From the NCBI GenBank assembly GCA_033344895.1, contig JAWPMN010000001.1, positions 2,860,001 through 2,924,000 of the forward strand: 64,000 nucleotides of DNA. The letters are read 5' to 3'. Below, piece by piece: positions 1-7,567 of the stretch. The notes under the pieces are model-generated. The model did no database searches and had not been told where the DNA came from. It was given only the letters and a program-made list of their open reading frames with translations. The DNA comes from Alphaproteobacteria bacterium. GTDB taxonomy: Bacteria > Pseudomonadota > Alphaproteobacteria > UBA8366 > Aestuariispiraceae. Position numbers and translations under genes: made by a program. Position 1 is the stretch's first letter. Each line of letters opens with the position of its first letter.

Positions 1-852
1 GGCGGCCTTCTCCGCGACGGTCTGGGGACGCAGGGTCGATCCCATGATCGTCAACCGGTTCATCAGCACGCGGGTGAAGTCGACTTCGGTCTTCGGCCCT
101 TTCAGGAAGGCGATGAAGGCATAACGCCCGTCGCGGCGCAGCAGCTTGATCCCCTGATCGACATACGGGCCGGCGACCATGTCCAGGATGACATCCAGCC
201 CCGGCCCGCCGTTCATGTCCTTGGTCCACCCCTTGGCCTGTTCCGCCCATTCGCCTTCGCGGTAATTGATGGCCAGATCCGCGCCCAGCTCTAGGCAGGT
301 CCGGCATTTGTCGTTGCTGCCAGCGGTGACCGCGACCTGGGCGCCGAAAGCCTTGGCAAGTTGAATCGCGGTCGTGCCGATGCCGCTGGAGCCGCCGTGA
401 ATCAGAATGCGCTCTCCGGCGGTCAGCTTGGCCCGCATGAAGACGTTGTAGTAGACCGTGAAGAAGGTCTCGGGCAGGGCGGCTGCGCGTACCATGTCAT
501 AGCCCTCCGGTAGGCGTAGACAGTGCTCGGCCGGGGTGGTGCAATATTGTGCATAGCCGCCGCCGGGCGTCAGGGCGCAGACCTTGTCGCCGATCTGCAG
601 CGATTGCACCCCGTCGCCGAGGGCCGCCACCTCTCCAGCGATCTCCAGACCGGGCAGGGGAGAGGCGCCCGGCGGTGGGGGGTAGGCGCCCGCGCGCTGC
701 ATCACATCGGGCCGGTTGACGCCCGCTGCATGAACGCGGATCAGGACTTCGCCCGGTGCCGGCGACGGCGTGGCCATTTGCCCGGCGACCAGAACGTCCG
801 GCCCGCCCGGTTCGGTGATCTCGACAGCGGTCATCTGGGCGGGTACGGACAT
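1..852 (-). CDS. NAD(P)H:quinone oxidoreductase, zinc-independent MDR family (3' end cut by window)
   Basis: Reading leftward from an ATG at 852, preceded by AAAGGAG, the frame is open for 284 codons and leaves the window. It begins MSVPAQMTAVEITEPGGPDV and carries the quinone-oxidoreductase segment VNRPDVMQRAGAYPPPPGAS and the NADPH-binding turn GGSSGIGTTAIQLAK. Family members are about 325-335 residues, so roughly 45 C-terminal residues are missing. The catalytic-zinc cysteine/histidine set of alcohol dehydrogenases is not seen, as expected for QOR-type enzymes, which reduce quinones or enones with NADPH in the cytoplasm. It is divergent from the DUF1192 gene at 946. Substrate unknown; family assignment is firm. 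Confidence 0.9.
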   Translation of the reverse strand, partial: MSVPAQMTAVEITEPGGPDVLVAGQMATPSPAPGEVLIRVHAAGVNRPDVMQRAGAYPPPPGASPLPGLEIAGEVAALGDGVQSLQIGDKVCALTPGGGYAQYCTTPAEHCLRLPEGYDMVRAAALPETFFTVYYNVFMRAKLTAGERILIHGGSSGIGTTAIQLAKAFGAQVAVTAGSNDKCRTCLELGADLAINYREGEWAEQAKGWTKDMNGGPGLDVILDMVAGPYVDQGIKLLRRDGRYAFIAFLKGPKTEVDFTRVLMNRLTIMGSTLRPQTVAEKAA

Positions 853-945
853 GGCGAAACTCCTTTGCTGATCCCGGTCTTGCGGACCGACGGGCGGGCG
901 CGATACTGACAGTCCACCGTCACCGCCGCAAGGGAGGCACAGACC

Positions 946-1128
946 ATGTTCGACGAAGAAGAGCGCCCGAAGCCGAAGGGCATCCAGCCGATGGACCTGG
1001 ACACGATGAGCATCGAGGCGCTGGGCGAGTATATCGAAGAACTGGAAGCCGAGATTTCCCGGGTCCGTGAGAAGATCGCGGCCAAGAAGGATGCCCGGGG
1101 CGCTGCCGAGAGCTTCTTTAAATCCTGA
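946..1128 (+). CDS. DUF1192 family small protein
   Basis: A 60-residue acidic protein, MFDEEERPKPKGIQPMDLD at the start, then a helical stretch rich in Glu and Arg (SIEALGEYIEELEAEISRVR) that probably forms a short coiled coil, ending in ESFFKS. This N-terminal basic/proline segment followed by a single amphipathic helix is the DUF1192 pattern, found almost only in alphaproteobacteria. The start follows GGGAGG closely (spacing about 5). It lies 18 nt before the MDR reductase at 1147 and may share its transcript. The function of the family is not established. Confidence 0.85.
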   Translation: MFDEEERPKPKGIQPMDLDTMSIEALGEYIEELEAEISRVREKIAAKKDARGAAESFFKS

Positions 1129-1146
1129 CATTGCGAGGAGTGCGAC

Positions 1147-2157
1147 ATGACGGGCACCAACAAAACCTGGGTTCTGGCGGAACATCCGACAGGCATGCCG
1201 GACGACAGGACTTTCCGGCTGGAGGAGCGTGAGATTCCCGACCTTTCCGACGGACAGGTGCTGGGCCGGTCGCGCTGGCTTTCGGTCGACCCTTATATGC
1301 GGGGCCGAATCTCGAAGCAGGCGAATTATGCCGGCGGCGTTTCCGTCGGTGAAGCTATGCATGGCGGCGCCGTCGCCGAGGTGGTGGAGAGCCGCCATCC
1401 CGCTTGGCAGCCGGGCGACCTGTTCGAGACCATCGGGTTCGGTTGGCGCGAATATGCCGCTGTGTCCGGTGACGGCCTGACCCGTGTCGACCCGTCCATC
1501 GATGCGCCAGAGCATGCCTGGCTCAGCTATCTCGGAATGCCCGGCCTTACGGCGCTGATTGCGCTGGATACGATCGGCAAAGTGAAAGAGGGCGAGACGG
1601 TTCTGGTTTCGGCGGCATCCGGGGCCGTCGGGCAGGTCGTCGGGCAGATCGCCAAGATCCGCGGCGCCCGCGCCGTGGCTGTCGCCAGCAGTCAGGACAA
1701 GTTGGACTGGTGTCGCGAGATCGGCTTCGATGCCGGTATCAACTACCGCGAAGTACCGAACCTGGGACGTGCCGTTGCCGACGCCTGCCCGGACGGTGTC
1801 GATGTCTTCTTCGACAATACCGCGGGGCCAATCCATGACGCGGCAATGAACAATCTTGCCTTGGGCGCACGGGTCATCATCTGCGGCACGATCAGTCTGG
1901 CCGGGCAGTTCGACGCACCGGACATCGGCGAACGCTTCATGCGCAAGATCCTTGTCGCGCGTGCCAGAATGGAAGGCTTCCTGATCTTTGACCACGTAGC
2001 CCGGTATCCCGAGGCACGCCGTCAACTGGCGCAATGGGAAACGGACGGGAAGCTGACCTTCAGGACGGACGTACTTGAGGGTATCGAACAGATGCCCACG
2101 GCCTTTCTGAACTTGCTGACGTCGCGGAATTTCGGGAAGCAGGTTGTGCGGGTCTGA
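1147..2157 (+). CDS. NADP-dependent oxidoreductase, MDR/CurA-like
   Basis: This 336-residue protein matches the zinc-independent medium-chain reductase group that includes leukotriene B4 12-hydroxydehydrogenase and curcumin reductase CurA. Visible hallmarks are the N-terminal LSVDPYMRGRIS segment, the substrate-domain motif AWLSYLGMPGLTAL, the nucleotide-binding turn VSAASGAVGQVVGQIAKIRG (about residues 155-175) and FFDNTAGPIHDAAM. Such enzymes use NADPH to reduce the double bond of enones and similar electrophiles. GCGAGGAG precedes the ATG. It follows the DUF1192 gene by 18 nt. The specific substrate cannot be read from the sequence. Confidence 0.9.
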   Translation: MTGTNKTWVLAEHPTGMPDDRTFRLEEREIPDLSDGQVLGRSRWLSVDPYMRGRISKQANYAGGVSVGEAMHGGAVAEVVESRHPAWQPGDLFETIGFGWREYAAVSGDGLTRVDPSIDAPEHAWLSYLGMPGLTALIALDTIGKVKEGETVLVSAASGAVGQVVGQIAKIRGARAVAVASSQDKLDWCREIGFDAGINYREVPNLGRAVADACPDGVDVFFDNTAGPIHDAAMNNLALGARVIICGTISLAGQFDAPDIGERFMRKILVARARMEGFLIFDHVARYPEARRQLAQWETDGKLTFRTDVLEGIEQMPTAFLNLLTSRNFGKQVVRV

Positions 2158-2246
2158 TTCCCGACCTTGTTTTTGCGGTGCAGCAAGTTAGGGTCTGGCG
2201 GAACGAACATGCGCCCCGAAGGCGCCAGGATCAGGAGAGTAGAGGA

Positions 2247-3044
2247 ATGTCGCAGACTGGATTGTTGAAGGGCCGTGCGGCCTTGGTGACCGGGTCGACG
2301 AGTGGAATCGGTCTTGCGATGGCGCGGGCATTGGCCCTGGCCGGGGCGAATGTGATGCTCAACGGCCTGGGTGACGAAGCTGAAATCGAAAAGACCCGGG
2401 CGGCGCTGGCGGCGGAAACCGGCCAGGAAATCCGCTTCCACGGCGCCAATATGATGAAGGCCGAGGAAATCGCGGACGCTGTCGAGCAGACCGACGCGAC
2501 ATTCGGGTCCATGGATATTCTGGTGAACAATGCCGGCATTCAGCATGTCAGCCCGCTGGAAGCTTTCCCGGAGGACAAGTGGGATGCGATCATCGCGATC
2601 AATCTGACCTCCGCCTTCCACGCGACCAAGGCAGCGCTTCCGAAAATGCGGCGCGGCGGATGGGGACGCGTCATCAATACCGCGTCTGCCCACGGGCTCG
2701 TGGCCAGTGTCAACAAGGGGGCCTATGTCGCGGCCAAGCACGGCATTGTCGGCCTGACCAAGGTAACCGCGCTGGAAACCGCGGAAGAGGCCATCACCTG
2801 CAACGCGATCAATCCGGGCTGGGTCCGCACCGAACTGGTCGAAAGGCAGATCGAGGCGAAGGCCGGTGAACTGGGCTGTTCAGTGGATGAAGCCGCCGCC
2901 GAAATCCTGTCGGAAAAGCAGCCCTCCATGGAGTTCGTGACGCCGGAGCAACTTGGCGGATGTCTCGTCTTCCTGTGCTCGCCGGCCGCGGATCAGATCA
3001 CAGGTATTTCCCTGCCCGTCGATGGCGGCTGGACGGCGCGCTAA
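2247..3044 (+). CDS. bdhA: 3-hydroxybutyrate dehydrogenase-like SDR
   Basis: A 265-residue classical short-chain dehydrogenase. The cofactor motif TGSTSGIGLAMA is at about residues 15-26, followed by the structural NNAG and the catalytic Ser/Tyr/Lys set (NTASAHG, then YVAAK). The C-terminal half (CNAINPGWVRTELVERQIE, then ILSEKQPSMEFVTPEQLG) is characteristic of D-3-hydroxybutyrate dehydrogenases, which interconvert 3-hydroxybutyrate and acetoacetate with NAD in polyhydroxybutyrate turnover. The ATG at 2247 is preferred over the in-frame start at 2178 because it has AGGAGAGTAGAGGA just upstream and the family begins here. A hairpin terminator lies at 3182-3210. Confidence 0.88.
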   Translation: MSQTGLLKGRAALVTGSTSGIGLAMARALALAGANVMLNGLGDEAEIEKTRAALAAETGQEIRFHGANMMKAEEIADAVEQTDATFGSMDILVNNAGIQHVSPLEAFPEDKWDAIIAINLTSAFHATKAALPKMRRGGWGRVINTASAHGLVASVNKGAYVAAKHGIVGLTKVTALETAEEAITCNAINPGWVRTELVERQIEAKAGELGCSVDEAAAEILSEKQPSMEFVTPEQLGGCLVFLCSPAADQITGISLPVDGGWTAR

Positions 3045-3080
3045 CGAAACCGTATGCCCAACACATATTCGATTTCAGTT

Positions 3081-3210
3081 AACCCTTTGTTAGGGTTCCA
3101 GCCCTATCCTGAGGATGTCTACCCCTCGGCCCCACCCCCCTTGTTCGGGGCCGCAAGACACTCTTAGACCCCCTGTTCTACTTGGCCGCCTCTGGCGGCC
3201 AATTTTTTTT
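3081..3210 (+). ncRNA. Candidate small RNA or structured 3' UTR
   Basis: The gap after the bdhA-like gene holds three hairpins in a row: AACCC/GGGTT (3081-3085 with 3093-3097, with an alternative TAGGG/CCCTA pairing), CGGCCCC/GGGGCCG (3127-3133 with 3147-3153) whose loop contains six consecutive C, and the terminator at 3182-3210. No open frame fits. C-rich exposed loops resemble anti-Shine-Dalgarno seeds of bacterial small RNAs. I do not recognise a named family, and the region may simply be the long 3' UTR of the upstream gene. Confidence 0.3.
3182..3210 (+). terminator. Rho-independent terminator
   Basis: TTGGCCGCC (3182-3190) pairs perfectly with GGCGGCCAA (3194-3202) around a TCT loop and is followed by eight T. 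It ends the bdhA transcript and/or the candidate small RNA. Confidence 0.9.
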
Positions 3211-3221
3211 GCGGGATTCCT

Positions 3222-3254
3222 GTAACAATTCATTCGCAAACGAATGATTGTTAC
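3222..3254. repeat. Near-perfect palindrome
   Basis: GTAACAATTCATTCG (3222-3236) and CGAATGATTGTTAC (3241-3254) are reverse complements apart from one unpaired A, separated by four bases. The site is AT-rich, unlike its surroundings, lies directly after a terminator and has no T-run of its own, so it looks more like a protein-binding operator than a terminator. The regulator is unknown. Confidence 0.5.
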
Positions 3255-3406
3255 CGCCTGTTCACAAAATCACCCACAAGCATGGGGCGGGGGCCACAAG
3301 ACTGTTGACCGCGCGGAAAAGGCCCGGTACCGTCTCGACCGTGAGGCAAGTTGAACAGGGGGTGCAGGGAGATCGGGGAAAACTCGACGCCAGTACCGTG
3401 GGATAC

Positions 3407-3435
3407 GAAAAGACCGCCAATTCGGCGGTCTTTTC
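3407..3435 (+). terminator. Terminator or attenuator upstream of metY
   Basis: GAAAAGACCGCC (3407-3418) pairs without mismatch with GGCGGTCTTTTC (3424-3435), loop AATTC. The A-rich and U-rich flanks are typical of a bidirectional intrinsic terminator. It sits 116 nt before the metY start, with no gene between it and the previous terminator, so a transcript of unknown function ends here, or it attenuates metY. Confidence 0.75.
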
Positions 3436-3506
3436 ATGTCTTATGGTCTTGGCAGAGGCCGGTCCGGACGGGTTAAACTGCGGTCATCAGAGCCGCCGTC
3501 CCGGAT

Positions 3507-3544
3507 ATTTCCTTCGGTGGATCGGTCGCTTCCGATAAGGAGAT
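3507..3544 (+). promoter_or_regulatory. Hairpin masking the metY ribosome binding site
   Basis: ATTTCCTTCGG (3507-3517) can pair with CCG-AT-AAGGAGAT (3532-3544), 11 pairs including one G-U and a two-base bulge, which buries the metY Shine-Dalgarno AAGGAG (3537-3542). A competing hairpin, ATCGG (3521-3525) with CCGAT (3532-3536), uses the same CCG and would leave the Shine-Dalgarno free. This is the layout of a translational switch; no ligand-binding domain is recognised. Confidence 0.4.
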
Positions 3545-3551
3545 TCCGCCG

Positions 3552-4859
3552 ATGAAGCCCGACTTCCTGAAATTCGATACCCTGAGCCTGCATGCCGGGC
3601 AGCAGCCTGATCCGACGACCGGCGCGCGCGCCGTGCCGATCTATCAGACGACGTCCTATGTCTTCGATGATACGGATCATGCTGCAGCGCTGTTCAATCT
3701 GGAGCGCCCCGGCCACATCTATTCGCGAATCTCGAATCCGACGGTTGCTGTGCTGGAGGAGCGGGTGGCGGCCCTGGAAGGTGGTGTCGGTGCCGTCGCC
3801 ACGGCCAGCGGTCACGCGTCACTGTTCCTGGCGATCTCCACCCTGATGGGACAGGGCGCCCATATCGTCGCGTCCAAGTCGCTTTATGGCGGGTCCATCA
3901 ACATGTTCCTGCACACGCTGCCGCGCTTCGGCATCACGGCGACCTTGGTCGACCCGCGCAAGCCGGAGGAGTTCGAGGCCGCAATTCGCCCCGAAACACG
4001 GCTGGTCTTTGCGGAGATCCTGGGCAATCCGAATCTGGAGGTATTGGATATCGAAGCGGTGGCGGATGTTGCCCACCGACACGGGCTGCCCCTGATGATC
4101 GACGGGACTTTCAACACGCCCTATCTCTGCAAGGCGTTCGATCACGGCGCGGACATCATCATGCATTCCGCGACGAAATGGCTGGGCGGACACGGGGTGG
4201 CCATGGGCGGTGTCCTGGTCGATTCCGGCCGGTTCGACTGGTTCGCGCATGCTGACATGTACCCGACCCTTACCGAACCTTACGAGGCGTATCATGGGAT
4301 CGTCTTCGCCGAGGAGTACGGGCCGGCAGGGTTCATCATGCGTGCCCGGGCCGAAGGGCTGAGGGATTTCGGCGCGGTGCTGAGCCCGGCAAATGCCTTC
4401 CACCTGCTGCAGGGGATCGAGACGCTGCCGCTGCGCATGGACCGCCATGTGGCCAACGCCAGAAAGGTCGCTGATTTTCTGGCGGCGCATGAAGCCGTAG
4501 AGTGGGTCAATTATCCGGGCCTGGAAAGTCATCCGGACCATGATTTGGGACAGCGTTACCTGCCGAAAGGGCCCGGTTCCATGCTGGCCTTCGGGGTGAA
4601 AGGTGGCCGCGCCGCCGGGGCGAAGTTCATCGAATCGGTCGAGTTGTTCAGTCATCTGGCCAATGTCGGCGACGCCAAATCCCTGGTGTTGCATCCGGCC
4701 TCCACGACCCATCAGCAGATGACCGCGGAACAACTGGCCGCGGCGGGTATCGGGGACGATCTGATTCGGGTTTCGGTCGGGCTGGAAGACCCGGATGACC
4801 TGATCGCAGATCTGAATCAGGCGCTTCGCCGCGCCTACAAACTGGCAGCCGCTGAGTAA
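3552..4859 (+). CDS. metY: O-acetylhomoserine sulfhydrylase (MetY-type, PLP)
   Basis: This 435-residue protein is a Cys/Met-metabolism PLP enzyme. It opens with FDTLSLHAGQQPDPTTGARA, which is typical of O-acetylhomoserine aminocarboxypropyltransferases, and has the phosphate-binding segment ATASGHASLFLAI, the cofactor Asp184 in MIDGTFNTP, and the PLP-binding Lys209 in SATKWLGGHG. Length and the insertion after residue 230 (HGIVFAEEYGPAGFIMRAR) fit MetY rather than the shorter MetB/MetC. It would make homocysteine from O-acetylhomoserine and sulfide in the cytoplasm. Residue 185 is Gly where Asn is usual in the DNTF motif. AAGGAG precedes the ATG but may be masked by a hairpin (3507-3544). Confidence 0.93.
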   Translation: MKPDFLKFDTLSLHAGQQPDPTTGARAVPIYQTTSYVFDDTDHAAALFNLERPGHIYSRISNPTVAVLEERVAALEGGVGAVATASGHASLFLAISTLMGQGAHIVASKSLYGGSINMFLHTLPRFGITATLVDPRKPEEFEAAIRPETRLVFAEILGNPNLEVLDIEAVADVAHRHGLPLMIDGTFNTPYLCKAFDHGADIIMHSATKWLGGHGVAMGGVLVDSGRFDWFAHADMYPTLTEPYEAYHGIVFAEEYGPAGFIMRARAEGLRDFGAVLSPANAFHLLQGIETLPLRMDRHVANARKVADFLAAHEAVEWVNYPGLESHPDHDLGQRYLPKGPGSMLAFGVKGGRAAGAKFIESVELFSHLANVGDAKSLVLHPASTTHQQMTAEQLAAAGIGDDLIRVSVGLEDPDDLIADLNQALRRAYKLAAAE

Positions 4860-4875
4860 GGGGAGCGGATTCTCG

Positions 4876-5679
4876 ATGATCATCGACATGAAGGAAGGTC
4901 CGGTACTCGCGAATACCGGCGGGGCCGCGTTCGATCCGAAGAAGCCTGTTGCGATCCTGGTTCACGGGGCCGGGTGCGATCATTCGATCTGGGGCGGTCA
5001 GAATCGCTACATTGCCCATCACGGCGCATCCGTGCTGTCCCTGGACCTTCCCGGACATGGCCGGTCACCCGGTCCTGCGATCGACAGTATCGGGGGACTG
5101 GCCGATTTCGTGATCCGGGTGGTCGACAGCCTTGAAATCGAGCGGCCGATCCTGATCGGGCATTCCATGGGCGGGCTGACCGTGTTGGAAGCCGCCTCGC
5201 GTCTGGGCGATCGATGCGCGGGGCTGGGCCTGTGCGGTGTGGCGGCGAAGATGCCGGTCCATCCGGCTCTGCTGGATGCGGCCAGGAACGACAAGCTGAC
5301 GGCGGCGGAACTGATCGCCGGTTGGGGCCATGGCAGCCGTGCCCATCGCGGGGGTAACCCCAGCCATGGCATCTGGATGTTGCGCCAGGCGGTCATACTG
5401 ATCGATCGCATGGCACCGGGCGTGCTGCATGCCGATCTGGCGGCCTGCAACGACTATCAGGGCGCGCTGGAGGCGGCGGCAAAGGTGTCCTGCCCGACGC
5501 AACTGCTGCTCGGGCGCGGCGACAAGATGACACCGGTCAAGGTGGCACAGCCGCTGATCGACGCGATTGACGGGGCGGAGGCGACGATCCTGGACGCCGC
5601 CGGACATATGATGACGGTCGAGGCCCCGCGCGAGAGCTGCATGGCATTGATGTCGCTGATCCGGAAAGTCGCGGGATGA
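4876..5679 (+). CDS. Alpha/beta hydrolase
   Basis: A 267-residue alpha/beta-fold hydrolase with a complete catalytic triad: nucleophile Ser97 in GHSMGG, acid Asp216 in LLGRGDKMTP and His244 in AAGHMM. The oxyanion-hole segment LVHGAGCDHSIW is at 29-39. No signal peptide, so cytoplasmic. It starts 16 nt after metY, behind a GGGGAG sequence, and its stop overlaps the next start (ATGA), so metY, hydrolase and thioesterase probably form one transcript. A role in ester or thioester cleavage linked to acyl-homoserine chemistry is possible but only inferred from position. Confidence 0.85.
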   Translation: MIIDMKEGPVLANTGGAAFDPKKPVAILVHGAGCDHSIWGGQNRYIAHHGASVLSLDLPGHGRSPGPAIDSIGGLADFVIRVVDSLEIERPILIGHSMGGLTVLEAASRLGDRCAGLGLCGVAAKMPVHPALLDAARNDKLTAAELIAGWGHGSRAHRGGNPSHGIWMLRQAVILIDRMAPGVLHADLAACNDYQGALEAAAKVSCPTQLLLGRGDKMTPVKVAQPLIDAIDGAEATILDAAGHMMTVEAPRESCMALMSLIRKVAG

Positions 5680-6110
5680 GCGCGGACCTGCCGACCCGGT
5701 CGGACTTTCGGCATCTTCTGGCGATACCGACGCGCTGGATGGACCAGGACCCTTACGGGCATGTGAACAATGTCGAATACTATTCCTTTTTCGACACGGT
5801 GGTGAATGAGCACCTGATCCGCAAGGCGGGGCTGGATGTCGTGAATTCCCCGGTAATCGGCCTAGTGGTCGAAACGAAATGCCGATTCATGAAGGAGATT
5901 TCCTTTCCGCATACGGTTCACGCGGGCCTGCGGGTGCCGAGGATCGGCAATTCGTCGATCACCTATGAGATAGCCCTGTTCAGGGATGCCGACGCAGAGT
6001 GCGCCGCCTTCGGTCACTTCGTGCATGTCTATGTCGATCGCCAGACCCGCGAAACCGTTCGTGTTCCGCAGATGGTACGCGACGCCGTTGCACCTTTGGT
6101 TGCCGTCTAG
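5676..6110 (+). CDS. Hotdog-fold acyl-CoA thioesterase (4HBT family)
   Basis: A 144-residue single hotdog domain with the 4-hydroxybenzoyl-CoA thioesterase signature DPYGHVNNVEYYSFFD (Asp25, His29, Asn31-Asn32), followed by the sheet segments of the fold (CRFMKEISFPHTV, SSITYEIALF). Such proteins hydrolyse acyl-CoA or acyl-carrier thioesters as homotetramers in the cytoplasm. The ATG overlaps the stop of the hydrolase by four bases (ATGA), indicating translational coupling. The substrate is not predictable. Confidence 0.87.
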   Translation: MSADLPTRSDFRHLLAIPTRWMDQDPYGHVNNVEYYSFFDTVVNEHLIRKAGLDVVNSPVIGLVVETKCRFMKEISFPHTVHAGLRVPRIGNSSITYEIALFRDADAECAAFGHFVHVYVDRQTRETVRVPQMVRDAVAPLVAV

Positions 6111-6181
6111 GCTTGCCTCTCCGGCTGATCCGCATGGTTGCGCATATCCGGCGAAATTGTCTGCGAAAATTGTAATATGTC

Positions 6182-6209
6182 TTGAGCTTCTTGCCGGATC
6201 GGATATATC
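6182..6209 (+). promoter_or_regulatory. Probable sigma-70-type promoter of the response regulator
   Basis: TTGAGC (6182-6187) and TATATC (6204-6209) are separated by 16 bases, in an AT-rich patch, 35 nt before the response-regulator ATG. Confidence 0.45.
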
Positions 6210-6243
6210 TAGCTTCGGGTGACTTAGTGAGAGGTTGCCCTCA

Positions 6244-6645
6244 ATGCATTATGCGCCTGTTCTGATTGTCGATGACAATGCCCCGACCCGAGAGGTCCTG
6301 AAGGCGCGTTTCCGCAATAAATCAATTCCTTGCGTTGAAGCGGGCGATGCGTTTACCGCCATGAACATGCTGGGCGGAGAACGCTTCAGCCTCGTGCTTA
6401 TGGACGTGATCATGCCGGGGATGGACGGGCTGGAACTGATGCGATGGATGGCCAGCAGCGGCATCAAGGTACCGGTTGTGGCGATGAGCGGTACGGAAAT
6501 GGCTGCGGGCGTCAGCTATGCGCATCTGGCTGAGGAACTGGGGGCGTTCTGGGGCATCGAGAAGCCGGTTTCGGACGCAGATATCGAGGAGATGGAATCG
6601 CTCCGAATTCCCTCCATGGAAAACGGGCGGTATCTTTCCTCGTAA
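6244..6645 (+). CDS. Single-domain response regulator (CheY-like)
   Basis: This 133-residue protein is a receiver domain with no output domain. The acidic pair Asp10-Asp11 (LIVDDN), phospho-acceptor Asp54 (LVLMDVIMPGMDG), the switch Ser82 (VVAMSG) and Lys107-Pro108 (IEKPVS) are all present. The ATG at 6244 is preferred over an in-frame TTG at 6235 because GAGAGG lies at a suitable distance and the fold begins here. No histidine kinase is adjacent, so the partner is elsewhere. A role in relaying phosphate to a motor, a phosphorelay or the chemoreceptor at 13951 is possible but not shown. Confidence 0.9.
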   Translation: MHYAPVLIVDDNAPTREVLKARFRNKSIPCVEAGDAFTAMNMLGGERFSLVLMDVIMPGMDGLELMRWMASSGIKVPVVAMSGTEMAAGVSYAHLAEELGAFWGIEKPVSDADIEEMESLRIPSMENGRYLSS

Positions 6646-6757
6646 GCCGACCCGGCGATCCATCGAATAACTCGATCATCAGCAGAAGAATGATTCGTTT
6701 GCCCTTGTGAACGATCCTCCTCACGCTTCCGGAAGTCAGAAACCGACGGGGGCCGCC

Positions 6758-7561
6758 ATGCCGGACGGAAACTTCGCTTCCTTGCGTGACCGCTATTTTC
6801 GGGACGGGTTCGTCACCGGCATACCCATTCTGGATCCGCAGGAGGCGGCGACGTTTCGCCGTGAATTGGAGGTCGCCGAGACCAGGTTCGGCGGGTCCAT
6901 GCATTATGTGCTGTTTCCCAATCTGATTTTCCGAAGCGCGGACAGATTGCTTCGGCATCCAAGACTGCTGGATGCCGTCGAGGCCATTCTGGGGCCGGAC
7001 GTCATGGCCTATGAATGCGCCTATATCATCAAGGAGCCGGGCAACATGAAGAAGGTGTCCTGGCATCAGGATCTGACCTATTGGGGGCTGGACACGGATG
7101 ACATCGTCTCCGCCTGGCTGGCCCTGTCTCCGGCGACCGTGGAAAGCGGCTGCATGCGGATGATCCCCGGATCCCATACCATCGGGAAGCAGCATCATGT
7201 CGATCTGCGAGAGGCGGACAATATCCTCTCACGCGGTCAGACCATTCAGAATGTCGATGAGGCGGCCGCAGTGTCGGCGGCTTTGGCGCCGGGTGAGTTG
7301 TCGGTGCATCACGGCTGGACGATGCATGCGTCGCAGCCGAACCGGTCTTCGGACCGACGGATCGGGTTCAATGCCGTGTTCATGAAGCCAGGCGTGCGCC
7401 AAAAGGTTCAGGCTCGGGAATGTGCGATCCTGATGCGGGGCAGGGACGAGTATGGCTATTACGATGCCCTGCCGCCCGTGCTGCAGGATTTTGATCCAGA
7501 CCTTATGGCCCTGCGGGAAGAGGTCGACCGGCGCCGTAACGCGACCTGGCAGACGGGCTGA
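6758..7561 (+). CDS. Phytanoyl-CoA dioxygenase family protein (PhyH)
   Basis: A Fe(II)/2-oxoglutarate oxygenase of about 267 residues. The metal-binding His-x-Asp is in SWHQDLTYWG (His103, Asp105), the second histidine is in HHGWTMHASQPN (His190), and an Arg for 2-oxoglutarate follows in RRIGFN. The segment CMRMIPGSHTIGKQHH is typical of PhyH proteins that hydroxylate small metabolites. An in-frame GTG at 6707 would add 17 residues but has no ribosome binding site; the ATG at 6758 has only a weak GGGGG, so the start is uncertain. It converges on greB with six bases between stops. Substrate unknown. Confidence 0.87.
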   Translation: MPDGNFASLRDRYFRDGFVTGIPILDPQEAATFRRELEVAETRFGGSMHYVLFPNLIFRSADRLLRHPRLLDAVEAILGPDVMAYECAYIIKEPGNMKKVSWHQDLTYWGLDTDDIVSAWLALSPATVESGCMRMIPGSHTIGKQHHVDLREADNILSRGQTIQNVDEAAAVSAALAPGELSVHHGWTMHASQPNRSSDRRIGFNAVFMKPGVRQKVQARECAILMRGRDEYGYYDALPPVLQDFDPDLMALREEVDRRRNATWQTG

Positions 7562-7567
7562 GCCAGC

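Noticed and set aside
3248-3538. 96-codon open frame before metY
   Set aside because: No ribosome binding site, atypical codon use, and it runs through a perfect terminator.
3436-3551. SAM-II, SAM-V or SAH riboswitch before metY
   Set aside because: The conserved SAM-II core (GCTAAA-type element) and the SAH core are not present; only the switch-like pairing around the ribosome binding site remains.
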